From NCBI GenBank assembly GCA_036338025.1, contig JAYZDB010000099.1, positions 1 through 12,775 of the forward strand: a stretch of DNA of 12,775 bases, given 5' to 3'. A model generated the notes under the pieces. It did no database searches. It was not told where the DNA came from and saw nothing but the letters and a program-made list of their open reading frames with translations. A program made the translations under genes and the position numbers. The stretch is from JAYZDB01 sp036338025 (GTDB lineage Bacteria; Planctomycetota; UBA1135; UBA2386). Of this stretch, positions 7,183-12,775 are shown in pieces (position 1 is the first letter of the stretch; each line of letters begins with the position of its first letter).

Positions 7183-8613
7183 ATGCACGTCCTATTCGAC
7201 GCTCGCCTGCTCCACCGCCCCCTGTCCGGGCTGGAGCGGGTCCAGCGCAATCTGATCCGGGAATTGAGCGAGCGATCTGAGATCGCTCGCTTGCGTGTTC
7301 TCGTGGAGTCCGGGACGGTCCTGCCGGCGGAGTTTCCGAGCAAGGCCGAGGTTGTCGAGGTGGGGAGCACCGAGGATATCTTGGGGGTGCTGCTGCCGGA
7401 AGATCCCGGTGAGCGTCCGGACGTCTACCACCTGTCGTGGTTCCCCGATGACTCGCCGCGAGATCTGCTGCTCCTGCCCGCTGCCAAAGCTGCCGTGGTC
7501 GAGGTGCACGACGCGATCCTGAACCGCCACCCGGAGTACTTCCCCAGCAAGGAGCGGTGGCGTTGGTATCACGGCTTCGTCAAGCATCTGGTCGCGCGAG
7601 CGGATCGGTTGTTGGTGCATAGTCGGTCGGTGGCATCCGAGGTGGAGAACGATCTCGACGGGGATCGTCAGAAGTGCGACATCGCGCCTCTCGCTGTCGA
7701 TCCGTGCCTGCTGGACAACGTCAGTGACTCGATTGTCGACGAGGTGTTGGCGCGCCATGGGATCTCCGGGCCCTATTTCGTATCTCTCGGCAAGGACTAT
7801 CCGCACAAGGATCACGCCACCCTGTTTCGGGCGGTGGCGCGTCTGAATTCCGAGGCCGAGGTTGTGATCGCTGGTGACAAGATCTGGCACGAAGGCCGGG
7901 ACACCGACAGCCTCTTGCAGAAATTGCAACTCACCGCGCGCGTGCGTTTCCTGCGGGGGTTGTCCGATGACGAGGTCAAGGCGCTCTTGCAGGGCTCGAA
8001 GGGACTGGTCTATCCGTCTCTCGAAGAGGGCTTTGGCTTGCCGCCGATCGAAGCCATGCTACGCGGCGTGCCGGTGGCAGCGGCCGGGTGCATGTCGATT
8101 CCCGAAGTCTGCGGGGACGCTGCCTGGCTGTTCGACGCCGGTGACGATCAGGCTCTTGCCGGACTCCTCGAGAAGATGCTGGCGGGAGGTCCCGAGGTTG
8201 ATGACCTGGTCCGGCGGGGTACCGCCCGGGCTCGTGGATTCTCTTGGTCACGCTGCGCCGAGCAGGCCCTGTCCTGTTACCAACACGCGATTGCGGCCGC
8301 GGCGGAGAATCCTGCCCGCGCCGTGGGCATGGTGGAACTGCTGGAGAACATCGCCCAGTACCCAGCGGAGCAGTCACCGGAATTTGACAGTTGGCAAGCG
8401 CAGTATTTGGAGATCGAGCAGCACGCGCGGGCTGTCGAGGGGAATCGCGACGATATTCTCCGCCAGCTACAAGAACTGCAGGCCCGGGTTGGGGACCCGG
8501 TGACTCCGGCGCCAGAACCCATGGAGCGCGTTCGGCCGCGCTGGTCGCTGCGGCGGCGTATCCGGAAGATCCGCGATGGCCTGCTGGGTGGCAGCGGGTC
8601 GGCTCCTCAATAA
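7183..8613 (+). CDS. GT4-family glycosyltransferase with C-terminal coiled coil
   Basis: A cytosolic GT-B fold retaining glycosyltransferase of 476 residues; it transfers a sugar from a nucleotide-sugar donor. The N-terminus FDARLLHRPLSGLERVQRNL matches the acceptor-side start of the MtfB-like mannosyltransferase group. The donor-binding half shows SLGKDYPHKDH (from about residue 202), where the family has 'G..e.rKn', and the diagnostic E-x7-E at E282 and E290 within EEGFGLPPIEAM. IPEVCGDAA follows. The sugar and acceptor cannot be read from the sequence. After residue 380 a non-family tail adds a charged helical stretch (about 406-435, likely coiled coil) and a basic end (RPRWSLRRRIRKIRDGL) that could touch the membrane. 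It has no clear Shine-Dalgarno. It diverges from the inositol phosphate synthase, so an inositol-linked glycan is possible but unproven. The start ATG at 7183 fits the family N-terminus exactly. Confidence 0.94.
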   Translation: MHVLFDARLLHRPLSGLERVQRNLIRELSERSEIARLRVLVESGTVLPAEFPSKAEVVEVGSTEDILGVLLPEDPGERPDVYHLSWFPDDSPRDLLLLPAAKAAVVEVHDAILNRHPEYFPSKERWRWYHGFVKHLVARADRLLVHSRSVASEVENDLDGDRQKCDIAPLAVDPCLLDNVSDSIVDEVLARHGISGPYFVSLGKDYPHKDHATLFRAVARLNSEAEVVIAGDKIWHEGRDTDSLLQKLQLTARVRFLRGLSDDEVKALLQGSKGLVYPSLEEGFGLPPIEAMLRGVPVAAAGCMSIPEVCGDAAWLFDAGDDQALAGLLEKMLAGGPEVDDLVRRGTARARGFSWSRCAEQALSCYQHAIAAAAENPARAVGMVELLENIAQYPAEQSPEFDSWQAQYLEIEQHARAVEGNRDDILRQLQELQARVGDPVTPAPEPMERVRPRWSLRRRIRKIRDGLLGGSGSAPQ

Positions 8614-8661
8614 GCTCGGCCTTGGTTTGGATTTCCAGGCGCCGGCGTGGCAAGGTTCGGT

Positions 8662-8683
8662 CGTGAACCCGTAAGGGTTCGTG
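8662..8683 (+). promoter_or_regulatory. GNRA-tetraloop hairpin before the dynamin-like gene
   Basis: CGTGAACCC (8662-8670) pairs with GGGTTCGTG (8675-8683) as RNA: six Watson-Crick pairs, two G-U pairs and a closing C-G. The loop GTAA is of the stable GNRA class. It lies 29 nt before the preferred ATG and 48 nt after the GT4 stop. It may be a leader element or a 3'-end hairpin of the GT4 message. No T-run follows. Confidence 0.45.
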
Positions 8684-8712
8684 TCGCCACTCCCAGATCC
8701 GAAGTTATCAGG

Positions 8713-10149
8713 ATGTCCCAGACCGATCCGGTCACTGCCAGTCACATCGCTGGCCTGCGAGCCCAGCTCCAACAAGAACACCCGATTCTGGGTGATTTGA
8801 TCTCAGAGGTGTGTGAGCTAGACCGGATTGCTCACAAGATGGGGGTCCTACCGGGATCGAACTCGTTCGTGACGGGGATCAGTTGGTGGCCGCTGGTTTC
8901 CGTGCTGGGGACTTTCTCGTCCGGGAAGTCGAGTTTCATCAACTACTACCTCGGTCACGACCTGCAGCGGACCGGCAACCAGGCGGTTGACGAGCGGTTC
9001 ACGGTGATCTGCCATGGTCCCGCAGGTGAGTCGCGTCGCTTGCCTGGGGTGTCCCTCGATTCCGACTTGCGGTTCCCTTTCTACCGCATCAGCGAGGCAA
9101 TCGATGTTGTCGCCCCGGGTGAGGGGCGGAGGCTGGACACCTACATCCAACTCAAGACCTCGCCGAGTCCACGACTCGACGGCAGGATACTGATCGATTC
9201 GCCAGGCTTCGACGCGGATCGGCAGCGCGATGCGACCTTGCGGATCACGGATCACATCGTTGATCTGTCTGATCTGGTGTTGGTCTTCTTCGATGCGCGG
9301 CATCCGGAACCAGGTGCCATGCGCGACACCCTGCAACACCTGGTCGCGGATGTTCTGGCGCGGCCAGATGTTGGCAAGTTCTTGTTCATCCTCAACCAAA
9401 TGGACATGACAGCTCGGGAGAACAACCCCGAAGAGGTGGTGGCTGCGTGGCAGCGGGCGATGTCGGAGGCCGGCTTTGTTGGCTCGCAGTTCCACTGCAT
9501 CTACAATCCCGAAGTTTGTGTCGAGATTCCTGACGAGGGGGTGCGGCGCAACTTCGAGAGTCGGCGGGATGAATCTCTCGCCAAGATTGTTGAGCGGCTC
9601 GACGGTGTCGATGTGCTCCGGTCGTACCGTATCGTCGCCAATTTCGAGACCATCGCTCGTCACCTGCTCGAGGTCGTCGGCCCGCGCCTGGCATCTGCGG
9701 TGGGTGCGTGGCGGCGGTTGGTGTTCCTGTTCGATGCCAGCTTGCTGCTTCTGTTCGCCGTCCTGGCGCTTTGGATCACCAATTCACTCGGCTACTGGGA
9801 CGGTATGAGCTTTTCGCCGCCGTGGTGGGACGGCTTCCGTGCCAGCCATTGGCTGTTCTACGGGGTGATTGTTGCAGCGGTGGTGCTGAGCTGGTACCTG
9901 CACACCCGCGTTCGGAAGCTGGCTGCGCGGTTCGTCCGCAAGGGTCTGGCCAAGGAGTCCACTGATGGGCCCCCGGTGGACCTGGCTGCTGGCTTCGATC
10001 GTAGCGTCCGGGGTGCTCGGTCGCTCTTGAATCGTCGTCCAGCGGGTTTTGGTGCCGGGTTGGAGACCAGCCTCAGGCGGGCGGTGGCTCGTTCGGATGA
10101 GTACATCCAGCGACTCAACGACCACCACGCATCCTCGACCAAACAGTAG
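8713..10149 (+). CDS. EHD/dynamin-like GTPase with two C-terminal membrane segments
   Basis: Dynamin-family GTPases bind and bend or fuse membranes by GTP-driven assembly. This 478-residue protein has all G motifs: P-loop GTFSSGKSS (residues 66-74), the G2 threonine T97 in AVDERFTVI, DSPGF at G3 (162-166) and NQMD at G4 (228-231). The RTGNQAVDERFTVICHG stretch resembles the G2 region of eukaryotic EHD proteins. A helical stalk follows, then two hydrophobic segments at about 337-356 (LVFLFDASLLLLFAVLALWI) and 380-396 (WLFYGVIVAAVVLSWYL), and a basic C-terminus. The protein is small for a bacterial dynamin and would sit in the inner membrane, perhaps as a hairpin anchor. The ATG at 8713 is preferred because the upstream frame from the GTG at 8647 runs through a hairpin and reads as arginine-rich, unconserved sequence. 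That longer form (500 aa) is not excluded. It starts 99 bp after the GT4 stop on the same strand. Confidence 0.88.
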   Translation: MSQTDPVTASHIAGLRAQLQQEHPILGDLISEVCELDRIAHKMGVLPGSNSFVTGISWWPLVSVLGTFSSGKSSFINYYLGHDLQRTGNQAVDERFTVICHGPAGESRRLPGVSLDSDLRFPFYRISEAIDVVAPGEGRRLDTYIQLKTSPSPRLDGRILIDSPGFDADRQRDATLRITDHIVDLSDLVLVFFDARHPEPGAMRDTLQHLVADVLARPDVGKFLFILNQMDMTARENNPEEVVAAWQRAMSEAGFVGSQFHCIYNPEVCVEIPDEGVRRNFESRRDESLAKIVERLDGVDVLRSYRIVANFETIARHLLEVVGPRLASAVGAWRRLVFLFDASLLLLFAVLALWITNSLGYWDGMSFSPPWWDGFRASHWLFYGVIVAAVVLSWYLHTRVRKLAARFVRKGLAKESTDGPPVDLAAGFDRSVRGARSLLNRRPAGFGAGLETSLRRAVARSDEYIQRLNDHHASSTKQ

Positions 10150-10303
10150 TGGTTCGTGACGGGGAGCTGGGGCCAGCCGGCTCGTCTTGAGCGCCGGAGC
10201 TCATCTCTGTGATCAAGTGATGCACGGCGATGACTCTCGTGTGCATGGCCGAAGCAACTCGAAGTGGATACCGAGGGGTAAGTCTGCAATTGTTTGAGGC
10301 GCT

Positions 10304-10314
10304 GGGCTTCGCCC
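10304..10314 (+). repeat. Small hairpin just before the TerC-family start
   Basis: GGGC-TTC-GCCC forms a 4-bp stem ending 11 nt before the ATG at 10326, where a ribosome binding site would be expected and none is seen. The rest of the 176-bp gap (10150-10325) contains no structure I can name. Confidence 0.25.
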
Positions 10315-10325
10315 GCTGAATCGCC

Positions 10326-11108
10326 ATGGAAGACATCATCACCCTAGGTTTTCTCATCTTGCTGCAAGCAGTGCTCGGCTTCGACAACCTGCTCTACATC
10401 TCGCTCGAGAGCAAGCGCGTGGCCGCCGAACGCCAGGCCTACGTCCGACGGCTCGGGATCGCCCTGGCGGTGGTTCTGAGGGTCTTGCTGTTGTTCGTCC
10501 TGATCCAGGTTGTCGATGCAACGAAGAACCCGTTCTTTGCTCTCGGTTTCGAGGGTGTCGTGGAAGCGAGCTTCAACATGCACAGTGTCATCGTGCTCGT
10601 GGGTGGTGCCTTCATTCTCTACACGGCCATCAAGGAGATCTTTCACATGCTCCATATCGAGCACGACGGCGCAGGTTCCGACAAGGGTCGTGTCTCGGTG
10701 GGGAAAGCTGTGTTCTGGATCGTCACCATGAACCTCGTGTTCTCCTTTGACTCGATCCTGAGCGCGATGGCGTTGACCAGCGTGTTCTGGGTGATGGCGG
10801 CGGCAATTGGCATCTCTGGGCTCCTGATGATGGCGCTGGCGGATCGCGTCTCGGTCTTCTTGCAGAAGAATCGGATGTACGAGGTCTTGGGCCTGTTCAT
10901 CTTGCTGATCGTGGGAGTGATGTTGTTGACTGAGGGTGGTCATCTCGCGCATCTGAAGCTGTTTGGAAACGAGGTCACTCCGATGACCAAGACGACGTTC
11001 TACTTTGTGATCTCGGTGCTGGTTGTCTCCGATATCGCGCAGTCCCGTTACCAGAAGAAGCTCCTCAAGAAGGAGGACGAGCAGAACCGCCGCGCCGTTG
11101 CGGGATGA
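10326..11108 (+). CDS. TerC/Alx-family integral membrane metal exporter
   Basis: TerC-family proteins are multi-helix inner-membrane exporters. Studied members (Alx, YkoY/MeeF) expel manganese or help load metal into exported enzymes. The 260-residue sequence is almost entirely hydrophobic helices with the two family signatures: GFDNLLYISL (D20, N21) in the first helix and its pseudo-repeat LVFSFDSILSAMAL (D142) after the central loop. These acidic residues lie in the membrane and are thought to bind the cation. A histidine-rich patch (FHMLHIEHDG) sits in the central loop, and the C-terminus is lysine/arginine rich and likely cytosolic. Length and motifs fit the family. No tellurite-resistance genes (terD, terB and so on) accompany it, so a metal homeostasis role is more likely than a Ter stress cluster. 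No yybP-ykoY manganese riboswitch was recognised upstream. It starts 176 bp after the GTPase gene and may have its own promoter. Confidence 0.93.
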   Translation: MEDIITLGFLILLQAVLGFDNLLYISLESKRVAAERQAYVRRLGIALAVVLRVLLLFVLIQVVDATKNPFFALGFEGVVEASFNMHSVIVLVGGAFILYTAIKEIFHMLHIEHDGAGSDKGRVSVGKAVFWIVTMNLVFSFDSILSAMALTSVFWVMAAAIGISGLLMMALADRVSVFLQKNRMYEVLGLFILLIVGVMLLTEGGHLAHLKLFGNEVTPMTKTTFYFVISVLVVSDIAQSRYQKKLLKKEDEQNRRAVAG

Positions 11109-11213
11109 CCGACGGCGCGTCGATACGGCGAACAGAACCGCTGTAGCCCGCCAGCAGTATCCTCGGTTCAGGGCGAGACGTGGGCCCTGCCTTGCACTAC
11201 GCTGCTGGGAGTA

Positions 11214-11230
11214 GATCCCCGATGTGGATC
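11214..11230 (+). repeat. Small hairpin before the secreted cysteine-rich gene
   Basis: GATCC (11214-11218) and GGATC (11226-11230) can pair around a 7-nt loop, ending 18 nt before the ATG at 11249. The Shine-Dalgarno remains unpaired. Only five pairs, so weak. Confidence 0.25.
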
Positions 11231-11235
11231 GACTT

Positions 11236-11239
11236 GGAG
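11236..11239 (+). promoter_or_regulatory. Shine-Dalgarno deciding the start at 11249
   Basis: GGAG lies 9 nt before the ATG at 11249. It favours this start over in-frame upstream starts (11180, 11222), which would put a non-hydrophobic extension before the signal peptide. Confidence 0.6.
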
Positions 11240-11248
11240 AACCATGCT

Positions 11249-11743
11249 ATGAGAACCATTGCCGTTGCCCTCGCCCTCTTGTTGTCCCCGAGCCTGGCCC
11301 ATGGGCAGTCAGCTTCTTTCAAGTCCCTGACTGTGCCATGTCCATCCGCGAACCGTGCGTTGGCAGTCAGTGGTCTCCCTAAGCTGGGCGGCAGCTTCAG
11401 CGTCAGCGGTGTCCTGTTTCCAAGCATGTGCACCCGGCGGTTTTGTGGCTGCAACATCGGGAAGTGCAACACCTGCCTTGGTTCGGTGCTGGTGCTGGGT
11501 TTGCAACGGGTCAGCATCCCCCTGCCTGGTGGCTGCAGCCTGGACACGGCACCAGACATCCTGGTCTTTGGCTCGACCACAGTGGCCGTCCCCAACAACC
11601 CGACCCTGAGTGGCTTCGTGTTCTTCATGCAGCGGATGGATCTATCGCTGCAGGAGATGATTACCCCGAGCTGCACGAAAGCCTACGTCCCGTTGGCCTT
11701 CACGGGTTTCTCGGACCTCGTTCAGGGTACTGTCGGCACCTAG
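11249..11743 (+). CDS. Small secreted cysteine-rich protein (164 aa)
   Basis: The ATG at 11249 opens a clear signal peptide, MRTIAVALALLLSPSLAHGQ, with likely cleavage after AHG, so the product is exported. The mature protein has eight cysteines (31, 61, 66, 68, 73, 76, 96, 142). Five of them are packed as C-x4-C-x-C-x4-C-x2-C (MCTRRFCGCNIGKCNTC). This could be a disulfide-tied knot or, less likely outside the cell, a metal site. The C-terminal half, with SLDTAPDILVFGSTTVAVPN then LSGFVFFMQ, resembles a beta-sandwich ending I recall from many secreted Planctomycetota proteins. That resemblance is from memory. No catalytic motif is seen. It stands alone: 140 bp after the TerC-family stop and 202 bp before the next gene, with its own ribosome binding site. 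Function unknown; a structural or surface role is the most that can be inferred. Confidence 0.78.
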   Translation: MRTIAVALALLLSPSLAHGQSASFKSLTVPCPSANRALAVSGLPKLGGSFSVSGVLFPSMCTRRFCGCNIGKCNTCLGSVLVLGLQRVSIPLPGGCSLDTAPDILVFGSTTVAVPNNPTLSGFVFFMQRMDLSLQEMITPSCTKAYVPLAFTGFSDLVQGTVGT

Positions 11744-11764
11744 GGTCTCCGGGCTGAGTTGATG

Positions 11765-11810
11765 CCTCGGCCGGCAAGTCGAGGTGGTGTAGGGGGAGCT
11801 GTCGACCTCG
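11765..11810 (+). promoter_or_regulatory. Mutually exclusive hairpins downstream of the secreted protein gene
   Basis: The segment CGAGGT (11780-11785) can pair either with CCTCG upstream (11765-11769; 5 bp, 10-nt loop) or with ACCTCG downstream (11805-11810; 6 bp, 19-nt loop). This is the topology of an RNA switch or attenuator, in the 202-bp gap before the last gene. There is no T-run after the second hairpin. The stems are short, so chance is a serious alternative. Confidence 0.25.
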
Positions 11811-11945
11811 CAGGACCACGCGAGTCCCGGTCGGCAACCCGGAATACGATTTCCCGGTAGACATTTGGCCGGTGGATTGTCGTAGCGGCTTTACTTCTCC
11901 TCGCGCCGATGGGTCCCGCCGCGGTAGGATTCCGTCACCCCGGAA

Positions 11946-12775
11946 ATGCCGAAGAAGAAGAAGATCAAGCCGGTCTCCAGTGAGATCTCCGAACGCGAAC
12001 TGCGTTTGCGGGAGTTGACCGACCAGTCTCTGCAGTTGCTCGACCAGTTGGCAGAGGCCCGAACCCAGCTCATAGAGTCCCGGGAAGAGACCGAGGCTGC
12101 GTCGGGTGAACTGGAGACCCTACGGCAGCAGATCGAACAGCTGGAGTCGGCTCAGCAGTTGCTGGAGCGGACTCTCGGAGATTCTCGCCGCCGCGTGCGC
12201 ACGAGCCGCTCCCTGCGGAGCGTGGGCAAAGCCCGGGCGGAACCCGGGGATGTCGACGTGGTCTACTGGGTTCCACAGACCCAGGCAGTCGATGAAGCCT
12301 GGTTGAAGGCAGCTGTGAAGGCGGTCCACAAGACCCAGGGGGCCACGTGTACCTTGGTGTGCCCCAAGGGCCTTGAGTCGGCGTCGCTTGAAGCCATCGA
12401 TGGGCTGACCCTGCTTGCAGCCGATAGCCCTTGGCCCGGCCATGTGTTCAACCTTGCGGTGGTTTCCACCGACGCGCCGCTGGTCTTGATCATGGCGGTT
12501 GGTGTTGATCTTGCGAAGTCGGCTCTCAGCGAGCTGGGAGGACTGTCCGACGAGAGCGTTGGATTCGGGATCCCCAGGATCGAGCAGGACGGCGTCGAGG
12601 CCAGCCTGGGATTGGTTGAGATCGAGGACCTGGAATTGACTCGTTGCCCCGCAGCGCAGGTCGATGCCGAATCGGGCACCTGTGATTTTGCGGCACCCGA
12701 GGCGTTCTTCATTCAACGCGCAGCGTTCCAGCAGCTCGGCACCTTCGATGAGGATCTGCGTGGTCCGGCCGTGCT
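11946..12775 (+). CDS. Coiled coil plus GT2-like glycosyltransferase protein, 3' end outside window
   Basis: The frame is open from the ATG at 11946 to the right edge (276 full codons). This start is forced: an in-frame TAG lies at 11925-11927 and no other start codon intervenes. The protein begins MPKKKKIKP. Residues about 12-80 form a long charged heptad-like coiled coil (RELRLRELTDQSLQLLDQL, TLRQQIEQLESAQQLLERTL). An arginine/serine-rich link follows (RRRVRTSRSLRSVGKAR), of the sort seen in polysaccharide-biosynthesis proteins. From residue 104 it resembles GT-A family 2: first strand VDVVYWVP, a FNLAVVSTDAPLVLIMAVGVDL segment (168-189) and FFIQRAAFQQLGTFDEDL (254-271), matching the GT2 'R.af..lG.FDe' element. 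The usual DxD is absent at its expected place (AVGVD instead), so this domain may be a divergent or inactive transferase. The true C-terminus and any second domain are not visible. Confidence 0.8.
   Translation, partial: MPKKKKIKPVSSEISERELRLRELTDQSLQLLDQLAEARTQLIESREETEAASGELETLRQQIEQLESAQQLLERTLGDSRRRVRTSRSLRSVGKARAEPGDVDVVYWVPQTQAVDEAWLKAAVKAVHKTQGATCTLVCPKGLESASLEAIDGLTLLAADSPWPGHVFNLAVVSTDAPLVLIMAVGVDLAKSALSELGGLSDESVGFGIPRIEQDGVEASLGLVEIEDLELTRCPAAQVDAESGTCDFAAPEAFFIQRAAFQQLGTFDEDLRGPAV

Noticed and set aside
8647..8712. GTG start at 8647 for the dynamin-like GTPase
   Set aside because: The extra 22 residues are arginine-rich and encoded partly by a stable hairpin; the ATG at 8713 is simpler. 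Not excluded, since neither start has a well-spaced Shine-Dalgarno.
10150..10325. A yybP-ykoY manganese riboswitch before the TerC-family gene
   Set aside because: A GGGGAG followed by pairing segments drew attention, but I could not match the conserved loop sequences and three-way arrangement. A covariance-model scan of 10150-10325 with the yybP-ykoY family would decide.
8713..11108. A tellurite-resistance (Ter) or dynamin-based anti-phage defence island
   Set aside because: TerC-family genes occur widely alone. No terB/terD/terY-like gene, nuclease, toxin or phage sensor is nearby, and the GTPase is not paired with a second dynamin as in known defence pairs.

Overview
The window is a GC-rich, gene-dense bacterial chromosomal segment with ten protein genes. 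Nine lie on the + strand and one, the inositol phosphate synthase, on the - strand. No tRNA, rRNA, CRISPR array, insertion sequence or phage gene was seen. The gene set suggests a Planctomycetota-type bacterium. The clues are a large secreted HEAT-repeat protein carrying the TG-x-D-F...WW module common in that phylum, a small secreted cysteine-rich protein ending in a 'VPNNPTLSG...FMQ'-like domain, glycosyltransferases with coiled coils, and weak or absent Shine-Dalgarno sites before most genes. This assignment is inference from memory of families, not a search result.

Left part (1-1846): the C-terminal half of the branch-migration helicase RecG runs in from the left edge. It overlaps by 11 bp a stand-alone NAD(P)H-hydrate epimerase (NnrE). 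The nnrE stop codon lies inside a strong inverted repeat. Next (2078-5771) comes a two-gene unit for the cell envelope: a 966-residue exported HEAT-repeat protein and, 10 bp later, a 260-residue lipoprotein. The middle of the HEAT protein and the body of the lipoprotein look like the same kind of domain.

Middle part (5794-8613): myo-inositol-1-phosphate synthase on the - strand converges on the lipoprotein gene. It diverges from a GT4 glycosyltransferase across a 159-bp gap holding G7 and G9 tracts and a hairpin. The pair may feed an inositol-containing glycolipid or glycan, which is a hypothesis only.

Right part (8713-12775): a compact EHD/dynamin-like GTPase with two membrane segments, a TerC-family membrane metal exporter, a small secreted protein with eight cysteines, and a protein truncated by the right edge. 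That last protein combines an N-terminal coiled coil with a degenerate GT2-like domain.

The common thread is the envelope: exported repeat proteins, membrane remodelling, metal export, and inositol and sugar transfer. No classic defence or secretion cluster is visible. All gaps between genes are shorter than 300 bp; several contain hairpins, listed separately.
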